Made by a program: the position numbers and the translations under genes. Positions 27,598 to 36,899 of a stretch of DNA of 64,000 bases are shown here, piece by piece (position 1 is the stretch's first letter; every line of letters starts with the position of its first letter). The notes beneath the pieces were generated by a model. The model searched no databases. It was not told the DNA's origin and saw nothing but the letters and a program-made list of their open reading frames with translations. Source of the DNA: Virgisporangium aurantiacum (GTDB taxonomy: Bacteria > Actinomycetota > Actinomycetes > Mycobacteriales > Micromonosporaceae); assembly GCF_016863635.1 (NCBI RefSeq), contig NZ_BOPG01000011.1, forward strand, positions 1 through 64,000, written 5' to 3'.

Positions 27598-29841
27598 ATG
27601 ATGCGAGCGCGCCGGGTCCTGGTCGTCCTGACTGTGACACTGACAGCAGGCGTGAGCGCCGCTGTCTCCCCTGCCGCGGCGGGTCCGCCGCCCCCTGTGG
27701 ACGACTACCGGCCGGTGCGCGGGCCGGCCGCCCCCGCGGAGTTCCGCTACCAGCAGAAGACGGTGCGCGGCGAGGCGCTGCCCAGGCATGCGTACGCGAA
27801 CGCGGCCGATGCGGCCCGGCGGCTGCCTACGGCCGGCGGCGACTGGACGTTGATCGGCCCGACCAACATCGGTGGACGCATCACGTCGCTGGCACTCGAC
27901 CCGCGCCGGCCGGACACGGTGTATGCCGCGGCGGCCAGCGGCGGCCTGTGGGTCAGCCGCGACGCCGGTCAGCGTTTCGAACCGGCCTGGCCGGCCGACC
28001 TGACCCAGGCGATGGGTGCGGTGGCCACGGCACCGGACGGCACCGTGTACGCGGGGACGGGTGAGGTCAACCCGGGTGGCGGCAGCATCACCTACGAGGG
28101 GACCGGTCTGTACGCCTCCCGCGACGGCGGCCGTAACTGGCGCCCGCTGGGGCTACGCGACTCCGGCGCGATCGGTGCGATCACGATCGACCCCGCCGAT
28201 CCGCGGCGGATGTTCGTGGCGGCGGCCGGATCGCTGTACAACGCCGGCGGCGAGCGGGGCGTCTACCGGACGACCGACGGCGGCCGAACCTGGCAGCGGG
28301 TCCTGGCCGGCGCAAACGGGTTCACCGGCGCCACCGAGGTGCTCCTCGATCCGCGTGACCGCAACCGGCTCTACGCCGTCATGTGGGACCACCGGCGCGA
28401 GCCGGACCTGCGCACGTACGGCGGGGTCGGATCGGGCGTCTACCGCTCCACCGACGGCGGCACGACCTGGCAGCGGTTGACCGGCGGGCTGCCGGGCGGC
28501 ACCGCCGACGTGGGCCGGATCGGGCTCGGCCAGGCACCGTCGGCACCCGACCGGCTGTACGCGATCGTGAACCAGACGAGCGGGCCGTTCGCCGGCTTCT
28601 ACGGCAGCGTCGACGGTGGCGACACCTGGACGCGGCTGCCCGAAACCCCGGAGCTGCGGGCGTCGCAGTCCTCGTTCGGCTGGTGGTTCGGCAAGGTGTG
28701 GGTCGACCCGGACCAGCCGCAGAACGTCCACGTGGCCGGCGTGCCGTTGATGAGCACGAAGGACGGCGGGCAGACCTGGACCGCCGACAGCACCACCATC
28801 CACGTCGACCAGCACGCGCTGATCTGGGATCCGCGCCGGCCCGGCCGGGTGTACCTCGGCAACGACGGCGGCACCTACCGGTCCGACGCCGACGGGTACG
28901 GCGGCTGGGTGAAGGCCGTGCACGAGCCGTACACCCAGTTCTACAGCGCCGCAATCACCCCGCAGGACACCACCCGCGTCTCCGGCGGAACCCAGGACAA
29001 CGGGTCGCTGCGGTCGTGGAACGGGCCGGCGTTCAACGAGTACCTCGGCGGCGACGGCGAGGAGAACCAGATCAACCCGCTGAACAAGGACGAGGTGTAC
29101 GCCTGCTACCAGTACGGCAACTGCTTCCACTCCACCGACGGCGGCGACACGATGACCTACTTCGGCGACCAGGTGGTCGCCAGCCGCCGCAACTGGTTCA
29201 CCCCGCTGGTCTTCGATCCCCGCAACCCGGCCGTCATGTACTACGGCGCCAACGTGCTCAACCGGTCCACCGACAGCGGCCGCACCTGGACCGCGATCAG
29301 CGGCGACCTGACCGGCGGCCCCGGCCCGGACCCGATCTACACCAACTACGGCACGATCACCACGATCGCGCCGGCCGGTGACGGGCGGACGGTCTACGCG
29401 GGAACGGACGATGGCCGGGTCTGGGTCACCCGCGACCTCGGCGCGACCTGGACGCTGCTGCTGTCTGGGCAGCCGTGGGTCACCCGGATCGTGGTGGACC
29501 CGCGGTGGGCGAACCGGGTGTACGTGACGCTGTCGGCCTACCGGGCCGGCTCCAACCGGCCCTACGTGCTTGCCTCGATCGACGGCGGGCAGCACTTCAC
29601 CGACATCACCGGCCAGCTGCCCCAGGCACCGGTCAACGACCTCGTCATCGGGCCGGCATTCACGCTTTACATCGCCACCGACCAGGGCGTATTCGTCAGC
29701 CACACCGGCGGCTGGGCCTGGCGACGGCTGGGCCGGGGCATGCCGTTGGTACCGGTCGACGACATCGAGTACGACCACAGCAACCACCGACTGGTGGCCG
29801 CGACGTTCGGCCGGGGCCTGTACGAGATCCGGGTGCCCTGA
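27598..29841 (+). CDS. Secreted BNR/sortilin-type beta-propeller protein
   Basis: 747 residues from ATG 27598. A signal peptide (VLVVLTVTLTAGVSAAVSPAAA) is followed by repeated BNR 'Asp-box' motifs: SRDGGRNW, TTDGGRTW, STDGGTTW, SVDGGDTW, STKDGGQTW, STDSGRTW and TRDLGATW. The repeats are spaced over the whole length, forming two seven-bladed propellers as in sortilin/VPS10 or glycosidase-like proteins. WIG-type segments 'LIGPTNIGGRITSLALDP' start the first propeller. No sialidase Arg triad can be confirmed. It is probably an extracellular polysaccharide-binding or -degrading protein. Confidence 0.85.
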   Translation: MMRARRVLVVLTVTLTAGVSAAVSPAAAGPPPPVDDYRPVRGPAAPAEFRYQQKTVRGEALPRHAYANAADAARRLPTAGGDWTLIGPTNIGGRITSLALDPRRPDTVYAAAASGGLWVSRDAGQRFEPAWPADLTQAMGAVATAPDGTVYAGTGEVNPGGGSITYEGTGLYASRDGGRNWRPLGLRDSGAIGAITIDPADPRRMFVAAAGSLYNAGGERGVYRTTDGGRTWQRVLAGANGFTGATEVLLDPRDRNRLYAVMWDHRREPDLRTYGGVGSGVYRSTDGGTTWQRLTGGLPGGTADVGRIGLGQAPSAPDRLYAIVNQTSGPFAGFYGSVDGGDTWTRLPETPELRASQSSFGWWFGKVWVDPDQPQNVHVAGVPLMSTKDGGQTWTADSTTIHVDQHALIWDPRRPGRVYLGNDGGTYRSDADGYGGWVKAVHEPYTQFYSAAITPQDTTRVSGGTQDNGSLRSWNGPAFNEYLGGDGEENQINPLNKDEVYACYQYGNCFHSTDGGDTMTYFGDQVVASRRNWFTPLVFDPRNPAVMYYGANVLNRSTDSGRTWTAISGDLTGGPGPDPIYTNYGTITTIAPAGDGRTVYAGTDDGRVWVTRDLGATWTLLLSGQPWVTRIVVDPRWANRVYVTLSAYRAGSNRPYVLASIDGGQHFTDITGQLPQAPVNDLVIGPAFTLYIATDQGVFVSHTGGWAWRRLGRGMPLVPVDDIEYDHSNHRLVAATFGRGLYEIRVP

Positions 29842-29977
29842 CCCGGGCGGAGCCTGACGCGGAACGCCAGCAGTCGAGCCCGGCCACCGCGACGGCCAAG
29901 AAAGGCCAGTCCCAGCCGCGCCGCATGTCCCTCACGGCCGCGGCTCACCCAGGAACCCGCGGGCTGTTTGTCAACCG

Positions 29978-30259
29978 TCAACGGGTCTTGCCGGTGATCC
30001 CCCTTTGCTCTTCCTCGAGCGCCCGCACGAGCGCCCGCGTGACCTGCCCGTACACGATGCGGTCGGCGGTGCGGTACAGCACGATCTCCCGTCCGCGGTG
30101 CACCGCCCGGAGTTCGTAGATCCGCCGCCGGCGCCAACCCTCGCGGGTGATCAGCCTGCCGATGTCGTGAAGTTCGCTCAAGCGGCAGGTCGATCCGTCG
30201 AACGACTCGATCGCTTCTGCGGTGATGACAATGTCCCGAGCTCGGTAGAACGTGATCAT
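29978..30259 (-). CDS. DUF6232-like small protein
   Basis: 93 residues from ATG 30259, preceded by GGGAGG. It starts MITFYRARDIVITAEAIESF, followed by RLSELHDIGRLI and a basic strand region WRRRRIYELRAVHRGREIVL. This resembles the N-terminal part of DUF6232 proteins of actinobacteria, in which two membrane helices usually lie in the middle. Here these are absent and the C-terminus is a charged helix (VTRALVRALEEEQR). Function unknown. Confidence 0.6.
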   Translation of the reverse strand: MITFYRARDIVITAEAIESFDGSTCRLSELHDIGRLITREGWRRRRIYELRAVHRGREIVLYRTADRIVYGQVTRALVRALEEEQRGITGKTR

Positions 30260-30534
30260 TTGCCCCGCCTCCCACCCCCAGCATCGCGGATGCGGGCACT
30301 GCGACTCAATGACATGTCAGGAGGTCACCACTTGTCCCAGGAGATCGTCCGATCGCCGAAACCGTCTCCGAGCGCCATCTGCCAGGGGTTCCTTGACGTC
30401 CACAACGTCGCACAGAAGGCCGGAATCAGACGGAGACGGCGACCGACGATCTCCAGGACAGGGAGGTTCTCCGTGGCCCGGGCTTGTCGGGTCCGTCCTC
30501 GACACGTCGAACGCGGAGCGGGGACGATGACGTG

Positions 30535-31602
30535 GTGGATCTACCTGTGATGCCGCCGGTGGCGCCGATGCTGGCCAAGCCCGTCGGTGAGATTCCTGCC
30601 GGCCAGTTGTATGAGCCGAAGTGGGACGGCTTCCGGTCGATCATCTTCCGCGATGGTGACGAGGTGGAGATCGGCAGCCGCAACGAGCGGCCGATGACCC
30701 GCTACTTTCCCGAGGTCGTCGACGCGGTGCTGGCCAACTTTCCGCCCCGGGCGGTGATCGACGGGGAGATCGTCGTTGTCGCCGCCGCCGGCGACACGCT
30801 GGACTTCCAGCTTCTGCAGCAGCGCATCCATCCCGCCGCCAGCCGGGTCCGGCTGCTGGCCGAGCAGACCCCGGCCAGTTTCATCGCGTTCGACCTGCTC
30901 GCCCTGGACAACGACGACCTGACCGGGCGGCCCCTCGGCGAGCGGCGGGAGATCCTGGAACGGGCGCTGGCCGACGCCCGGCCACCGGTGCACCTCACGC
31001 CGGTCACCCGCGATGTCGACACCGCCCGGCGCTGGTTCCAGATGTTCGAGGGCGCCGGCCTGGACGGGCTGATCGCCAAACCGCTCGACCTGACCTACCA
31101 GCCCGACAAGCGGGTCATGTCCAAGATCAAACATGTGCGGACCGTGGACTGCGTGGTCGCCGGCTACCGGGTGCACAAGTCCGGCGACGGCCGCATCGGC
31201 TCACTGCTGCTCGGGCTCTACACCGCCGACGGCACGCTGGCCTCCGTCGGCGTAGTCGGCGCATTCCCGATGGCCACCCGGACGGAGCTGTTCACCCAGC
31301 TGCAGCCCCTCGTCACCACCTTCGACGCGCACCCGTGGAACTGGGCCGCCCACATGCAGGGCGAACGCACCCCGCGACGCAACGAGGGAAGCCGCTGGAA
31401 CAACGGCAAGGACCTGTCCTTCATCCCGCTTCGCCCCGAACGGGTCATCGAGGTGCGCTACGACTACATGGAGGGACCCAGGTTCCGGCACACCACCCAG
31501 TTCGTCCGCTGGCGCGAGGACCGCCACCCCCGCTCCTGCACCTACGACCAACTCGAACGCCCCGTCAGCTTCAACCTCGCCGACGTCCTCACCAGCAACT
31601 GA
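30535..31602 (+). CDS. ATP-dependent DNA ligase, LigC type
   Basis: 355 residues from GTG 30535 (VDLPVMPPVAPMLAKPVGEI), matching the usual N-terminus of LigC-like ligases. The adenylated Lys is K29 in EPKWDGFRSI (motif I). Motif III is VIDGEIVVVA, motif IV GLDGLIAKPL and motif V SKIKHVRTVDCVVAGY. An OB domain with 'RPERVIEVRYDYMEGPRFRH' completes the enzyme. The length fits stand-alone LigC (about 350 residues), which acts in repair pathways related to NHEJ. No Ku or polymerase gene lies nearby. All core motifs are intact. Confidence 0.9.
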   Translation: MDLPVMPPVAPMLAKPVGEIPAGQLYEPKWDGFRSIIFRDGDEVEIGSRNERPMTRYFPEVVDAVLANFPPRAVIDGEIVVVAAAGDTLDFQLLQQRIHPAASRVRLLAEQTPASFIAFDLLALDNDDLTGRPLGERREILERALADARPPVHLTPVTRDVDTARRWFQMFEGAGLDGLIAKPLDLTYQPDKRVMSKIKHVRTVDCVVAGYRVHKSGDGRIGSLLLGLYTADGTLASVGVVGAFPMATRTELFTQLQPLVTTFDAHPWNWAAHMQGERTPRRNEGSRWNNGKDLSFIPLRPERVIEVRYDYMEGPRFRHTTQFVRWREDRHPRSCTYDQLERPVSFNLADVLTSN

Positions 31603-31926
31603 CCCTCAACTCCGATGCGGACGCGTGCGTTCAGCCACCGTCCGGACCTCAACCTGCCGGCGGTCCAGGACCAGTACCTGGCGGCGCGGCCTCGCTGCAA
31701 CGCCTCTACGCCCGGCCCGAGCGTCGCTCGCGGACCAGCGGAGGTGAGAAACTGCAGCTCAGGACGGCAGCAAAGCGGGTTCGTATGCTGCCACCTGCCG
31801 GCGCAGGGCCATCAACGCCACCGTCCGGACCACCACACAACCCACGATGCCAGCCAGCATCGCCCCAGGTCACAGCCTCACCCTGAAGTGGCACCCCTCA
31901 CCCCTAACTGATTAGCGCGCCGCGCG
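31603..31926. other. Convergent intergenic region
   Basis: About 320 bp between the ends of the ligase gene and the minus-strand secreted operon. Terminators for both are expected, but I see no strong hairpin. Short frames here lack family character. Confidence 0.35.
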
Positions 31927-34900
31927 TCACGCCGTCACGACAAGGCTGGTGAGGCCGTCGCCGGACTGCCACGTCGTCGCGGTCACCGCCACGTAGCGGG
32001 CGCTGACGGTGGTGCCCGTGACGTACGGCTGGAACGTCAGCCCGTCGGTGGAGGTCTCGATGCGCGTGGCCGGCGCGACAGCGGAGGACCACGTGGGCGA
32101 CACGCCGCCGATCGCGCGGACCGAACGGAGGTCTACGACCATACGCCGGCCGGCGGCACCGGGGGTCCACGACGTGGCGGGGTCGTCGTCGACGGCGTGG
32201 TCCGGATCGGTCATGCCGGGCGGAAGCGGTGAGGTCGGGAAGGTGGGTCGGCCGCGGGCCAGGTCGGACGCCGGCGTACGCGGGCCGGCGAAGTCGGCGC
32301 GTACGGTCTGGCCGGCGCCCGCGGTGACGGTGACGGCTTCGCCGGTCACCAGCGAACGCAACCGGACCTCGACGCCCGCGTCGGCAGGCGCGGTGACGTC
32401 GACGGTGCCGGAGCCCCGGACGTAGATGCCCGTCCCCGGTCGCAGCGCTGCGCCGGACGGGCCGGTGGCGGCGAACCGGGCCGGCGTGACGCGGGCGTCC
32501 GCCGCCGCGATGGTGACCATGTACCGGGTGGTGTCGCCGGTCGCGACCTGCTGCACCCCTTGGTACAGCACGGTTTCCGCGGTGGGTTGCGGCACGGTGA
32601 AGTAGGCGCCGTCGGCACCGCTCGCGCCGAGGTTGAAGATGCTCAGGTGCCCACCGGCGAGGCTGGCGGCGAGCCCGGCCGGCAGGTCCCGGGGCGACGG
32701 CGCGGCGGCGCGCTGCGCCGTTTCGGCCGGCGACTGTGCCGGAAAGCCCTCGACGACGATGCCGGCGCTGCCGCTCGCCGGGCCGTCGGACAGCACGACG
32801 CCGGTCGAGGCCACGGTGATCGGGTTGATACCGCCACGCACCACGAACCCGGCCCGGCCGTCGACGTTGAGCCAGTCGCCGGCGGCGGCCACGCGGTCGG
32901 AGACCGTCGCCGCCGTCTGCCACGCCAGGCCGTCGGCGGAGACCTCCACCCGGTACCGGGACGCGTACGCCGTCTCCCAGTTCAGCACCACCCGGTCGAC
33001 GGAACGGACGGTGCCGAGGTCCACCGTCAGCCAACCCGGCGCCGACCGCTGGTCGATCGCCACCGCCCACCGCGTCGTCGCGTTGCCGTCAGTCGCCGCG
33101 GCGGGCGGGAACCGCGGGTCCGCGGAGGACGCCGACGTGGGCCGACCGACCGCCAGGTTCCCACCCGTTCCACTGTGGACGGCCATCTCCCAGGCCGAGA
33201 ACCCGTACTGGGTGGCCGCCGTCACCCCGGACATCCGCACGTACCGCGCCGACGTCGCCGCGAACCGCACGTCGTGCACCCCGCCACCGTCCGCGCCGGT
33301 CAGGTCCGCCGAGCCGCCGGCCCAGGTGAAGGTGCGGTTCCCGTCGAGACCGGGCACGCCCGGCATGCTCAGGTTGTACAGGTTGAGCCGGCCCTCGCCG
33401 GCCGCCACACCAGACGTCGCGTAGACCATGCTGCCGTCGGGCAACGTGGTGAACCCGGCGACGCCGGTGGGCGTGCGCACCGCGGTGGCCGAGGCGTCGA
33501 CGCCGTCCCGGAGGCGGGTGTAGGCATGCGCGTTCCGCGCCGACACCTGCGTGTCGACCGACGGCAGCAGGGCGGCGCTCCTCCCGGCGACGTTGAACAA
33601 CCAGTCGTCGTGCTGCGGCATGTACGCGAACTTGACGAAGCCGGGTTTGGTCACCGCGGCGGCGAGGGCGCGCGGGGTCTGGTGCGCGACCAGGCCCGGG
33701 CCGGCGCCGTGGTCGACGCTTCCGGCGAAGCGGGTGAAGTACTCGGCCTCGCTGACGGGCGTGACGTCGCCGGACAGCCGGTCCCGCCACACGTGCAGCA
33801 GATAGGCCATGGCGATCTCGGCACGCGCCTCCGGCTCGTACTTCGGCTCGCCGCTGAACTTGGTCAGCCGGCCCGCGGGGGCGTACTGCACGTACGGGAC
33901 GAGCCGGTCGGCGAGCATCTGTTCGGCGCGGGCGGCGTACCGATCACCGGTCAGCATGGCCCGGGCGGTGATCGGGAGCAGCGTCCGGCCGTAGAGGTGG
34001 TGCCGGTCGGCGACGGTGAAGCTCTGCGCCACGCCGGAGTCGGTCGCGAGCCGGCCCATCGTGTCCCACAGTTCGTCGCTGTTGGTCACCTGTCGCAGTT
34101 CCTCCGGCAGCGGCCGGTCGGCCAGCAGGTAGTGCACCGCGTTGCGGCCCGGATAGCCGCCGGCGGACTGCTGGTAGATCGGCGACCACGAGCCGTGGTT
34201 CTCGACCAGGAACGTGTCCCACGTGTTGTGCGCGGTGTTCCACGCGGAGACGGCGCGTCCATTGAGGACGGTCGGGTTGGCCCGGTCGGCCACTGGCAGC
34301 CCGCCCATGTTGGACAGCCACCGGGTGCTCCACTCGCGCCACTGCGCGGCCTGCGTGTCGCCGGGCAGCCACGCCAGTGCCACCGCGAGGGGCATGCTGC
34401 GCATGCCCATCTCCTCGATCTTTGAGTCGCCGGCGTAGCCGCCCGCCAACCCGTTGGTCGACCACCCGTCGACGTCGGCCGAGCCGACGCTGACGATGTT
34501 GCTGGCCGAGGCTCGGACGATGGTGTCGACGCGGGTCCGGGTCGTGACGTCGAGATCGGACCACAGCAGCCGGGCGGCGGCCACGAAGTAGCTTTCGAAC
34601 GTCGAGTCCCAGTAGACGCGGCCGCCCCAGGTTCCGCTGGAGGTGACCCACCGGCTCTGCGCCGCCGCCGTCCGGATCGTCCGCACGGTGTGGTCGCGAA
34701 GCGTCGCGGCGCTGACCATCGCGACCCGCTCGTCGTACCCGCCGAAGGTGAGCAGCACCGCGTTGCCCAGCACCCCGCCGAAGTAGAAGTCCGGGATCCG
34801 GTAGGTGCCGGCCGCGGCGTCCCAGGTGCTCTCCATGAACGGGGTGTTCAGCAGCAGCGCCTGCCGGTAGATCGCGGCCGGCCCGTCCTCCGGTGCAACG

Positions 34901-34995
34901 GCGGCGCGGGCCGGCCGCGCGGCCGGTGGGGCGACGACCACCGTCGTCACGGCGCACACCACCGCGAGCAGCGCGGCCCGGACCCGGATGCCCAT
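31927..34995 (-). CDS. Secreted toroid (lyase-like) protein with discoidin domains
   Basis: 1022 residues with a signal peptide ending near ARPARAAVA. Residues 35-450 are helical with repeated Trp/Tyr-rich segments (FMESTWDAAAGTYRIPDFYF, ENHGSWSPIYQQSAGGYPGR), resembling an alpha/alpha-toroid of polysaccharide-lyase type. A beta-sandwich region follows. One F5/8-type (discoidin/CBM32) domain lies near 605-720 (NLAVGRPTSASS ... TTRWAVAI) and another at the C-terminus (908-1022, LARGRPTFPTS ... TSWTPGAAGRRMVVDL). Probable extracellular polysaccharide degradation or binding; no lyase catalytic triad can be assigned by eye. It begins 4 bp after the stop of the FG-GAP gene. Confidence 0.78.
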   Translation of the reverse strand: MGIRVRAALLAVVCAVTTVVVAPPAARPARAAVAPEDGPAAIYRQALLLNTPFMESTWDAAAGTYRIPDFYFGGVLGNAVLLTFGGYDERVAMVSAATLRDHTVRTIRTAAAQSRWVTSSGTWGGRVYWDSTFESYFVAAARLLWSDLDVTTRTRVDTIVRASASNIVSVGSADVDGWSTNGLAGGYAGDSKIEEMGMRSMPLAVALAWLPGDTQAAQWREWSTRWLSNMGGLPVADRANPTVLNGRAVSAWNTAHNTWDTFLVENHGSWSPIYQQSAGGYPGRNAVHYLLADRPLPEELRQVTNSDELWDTMGRLATDSGVAQSFTVADRHHLYGRTLLPITARAMLTGDRYAARAEQMLADRLVPYVQYAPAGRLTKFSGEPKYEPEARAEIAMAYLLHVWRDRLSGDVTPVSEAEYFTRFAGSVDHGAGPGLVAHQTPRALAAAVTKPGFVKFAYMPQHDDWLFNVAGRSAALLPSVDTQVSARNAHAYTRLRDGVDASATAVRTPTGVAGFTTLPDGSMVYATSGVAAGEGRLNLYNLSMPGVPGLDGNRTFTWAGGSADLTGADGGGVHDVRFAATSARYVRMSGVTAATQYGFSAWEMAVHSGTGGNLAVGRPTSASSADPRFPPAAATDGNATTRWAVAIDQRSAPGWLTVDLGTVRSVDRVVLNWETAYASRYRVEVSADGLAWQTAATVSDRVAAAGDWLNVDGRAGFVVRGGINPITVASTGVVLSDGPASGSAGIVVEGFPAQSPAETAQRAAAPSPRDLPAGLAASLAGGHLSIFNLGASGADGAYFTVPQPTAETVLYQGVQQVATGDTTRYMVTIAAADARVTPARFAATGPSGAALRPGTGIYVRGSGTVDVTAPADAGVEVRLRSLVTGEAVTVTAGAGQTVRADFAGPRTPASDLARGRPTFPTSPLPPGMTDPDHAVDDDPATSWTPGAAGRRMVVDLRSVRAIGGVSPTWSSAVAPATRIETSTDGLTFQPYVTGTTVSARYVAVTATTWQSGDGLTSLVVTA

Positions 34996-34999
34996 CGCG

Positions 35000-36874
35000 C
35001 TAGACGGGGATGTCGCCGGCTTGGCCGAACTGGTACCGGTTCAGCGGCGGGGCACCCGAGGTGTAGTAGACCCACCATCCGCCGCCACGGGCCCAGATCA
35101 CCAGGTCGTCACGGCCGTCACCGTCGACGTCGCCCAGCAGCGGCACGTCGCCGACGCTGCCGCCCCAGCCGTACTCGGTGGAGCCGCCCGAGGTGTGCTG
35201 AACCAACCAGGACCGGGTGGACGGCCGCCGCACGACGAAGTCGTCACGGCCGTCCCCGTTGACATCGCCCAGCAACGGGATGTCGCCGGCGAGGCCCCAC
35301 TGCTGGCTGAGCGAGCCACCCGCGGAGAGCCGCGCCGACCAAAGCCCGTTGCGCGACCACAGGGTGAGGTCGTCGCGGCCGTCACCGTCGAGGTCGCCGG
35401 CGAGCGGCAGGTCGCTCGCGGCACCCATCGCAAGCCCGAGCAACGGTGGCGAGCCGTTCGCGTACGACACCGACCAGGTGGCGTCGGATGTCCGCCGCAC
35501 GACGAAGTCGTCGCGACCGTCACCGTCCACATCGGCCAGTAGCGGCACGTCGCCGGCCTGGCCGAACTGCACGTTCTGACGCGGCGGCGCGCCGGAGGTG
35601 TACCAGACCGACCACGTCGCGGCGGCCCGGGCCCAGATCACCAGGTCGTCGCGGCCGTCGCCGTCGACGTCACCGACCAGGGGGACGTCGTCCGAACTGC
35701 CGCCCCACGGGTGGTCGGTGAGCGTTCCGCCGCCGGAGTACTGGATCGACCAGGTGTGCGCCGACGGGCGCCGGAACGCGAAGTCGGCGCGGCCGTCGTT
35801 GTCGAAGTCACCCATGTTCGTCGGCTCGCCGGCCACGCTGTAGCAGGCGCGGTGCACGCGCAACGCCATGATGGTCCACCGGGACCGGCTCTGCAGCCGC
35901 TCGGCCTGGCTGTTGTAGGCCGGGAAGGCGTGCGTACGGGCCTGCCCCAGCAGGCTCGAGGAGATCCGGGAACAGTCGTAGACCACAAGGTCGGCGTTGG
36001 CGCTGGAGGAGTAGTTCGCGAAGTGGCCGTTCATTCCCTTGATGCCGGTGGCCGGATCCATCTCGTAGAGCGGCCACACCGTGGCGGCGTGGTGCCACGG
36101 GTCCTGAAGCGTCGTCTGGCCCTGCTCGTACGGGAAGCCGGGGGCGCCGTTCCAGCCGGTCAGGTCGTCGCTGAAGCCATGGGTCCAGTTGTAGTCCCGG
36201 AAGGTCCGCCACTTGCCGTTCATCTCCGCGTCCCGGCCGGACGGGACGATGCCCCGCCGGTAGGCGCTCCACAGGAACCAGGCGGCCGTCGCGTTCACGT
36301 TGAACACGCACGGCTTGTTCGCGTCGTTCGGGGAGTCGGAGTAGGAGATGCACCGGCCGCCGGCAGTGGTGGAGGTGTTCAGCAGCGAGGTGACTGCGCG
36401 GAGGACCCGGTCCCGGGGCACGCCACCGTCGTCGTAGCCCTCGATGAGCATCCGCCCGACGTGGCCGGCGGTCGTGATGGTGTACGCGGTGCCGGCCGGG
36501 TTGACGGAGCCGTCGTTGCGCCAGTCCCAGGCGTAGCCGAGGCCGAAGCCGCCGCTGGGCAGTTGCCGGGCGTAGACCCGGCCCATCCAGAAGTTGGTGG
36601 CGGTGGCCTGCCAGCCGAACGTCTTGCCGGAGTACCAGGCGACCGGCGCGATCCACCACACCGGGATGTTCTGGCCGGAGTCCTCCACGAACGGCATCGC
36701 GGTGGCCGACTCCGCGGCGGCCTGCTGGGCCAGTTCCAGCCAGGCCGTGTTGCCGACCTCAACCTGACCGGCGTTCGGCGTCGGCCTCGCTTGAGCGGTG
36801 GATGGCGCCACCACCACCAGCGTCGTGGTCAACGCGAGTATCACGACCATCAGCCCGCGCGGCATTCGCGTCAC
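35000..36874 (-). CDS. Secreted FG-GAP/VCBS repeat protein
   Basis: About 624 residues from GTG 36874, eight bases after GGAGGG (the frame also allows ATG 36889). A signal peptide (VVILALTTTLVVVAPSTAQA) precedes a Trp-rich alpha-helical domain (40-345), probably an alpha-toroid. Six FG-GAP-like repeats follow between residues 350 and 620. Each has a calcium-binding loop of the type D.(D/N).DGR.D (DFDNDGRAD, DVDGDGRDD, DLDGDGRDD, DVNGDGRDD), forming a propeller. It lies between the LamG gene (25 bp) and the toroid/discoidin gene (4 bp) and is surely co-transcribed. Confidence 0.85.
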   Translation of the reverse strand: MTRMPRGLMVVILALTTTLVVVAPSTAQARPTPNAGQVEVGNTAWLELAQQAAAESATAMPFVEDSGQNIPVWWIAPVAWYSGKTFGWQATATNFWMGRVYARQLPSGGFGLGYAWDWRNDGSVNPAGTAYTITTAGHVGRMLIEGYDDGGVPRDRVLRAVTSLLNTSTTAGGRCISYSDSPNDANKPCVFNVNATAAWFLWSAYRRGIVPSGRDAEMNGKWRTFRDYNWTHGFSDDLTGWNGAPGFPYEQGQTTLQDPWHHAATVWPLYEMDPATGIKGMNGHFANYSSSANADLVVYDCSRISSSLLGQARTHAFPAYNSQAERLQSRSRWTIMALRVHRACYSVAGEPTNMGDFDNDGRADFAFRRPSAHTWSIQYSGGGTLTDHPWGGSSDDVPLVGDVDGDGRDDLVIWARAAATWSVWYTSGAPPRQNVQFGQAGDVPLLADVDGDGRDDFVVRRTSDATWSVSYANGSPPLLGLAMGAASDLPLAGDLDGDGRDDLTLWSRNGLWSARLSAGGSLSQQWGLAGDIPLLGDVNGDGRDDFVVRRPSTRSWLVQHTSGGSTEYGWGGSVGDVPLLGDVDGDGRDDLVIWARGGGWWVYYTSGAPPLNRYQFGQAGDIPV

Positions 36875-36899
36875 GACAGGTCCCTCCATCCGGTAGGCA

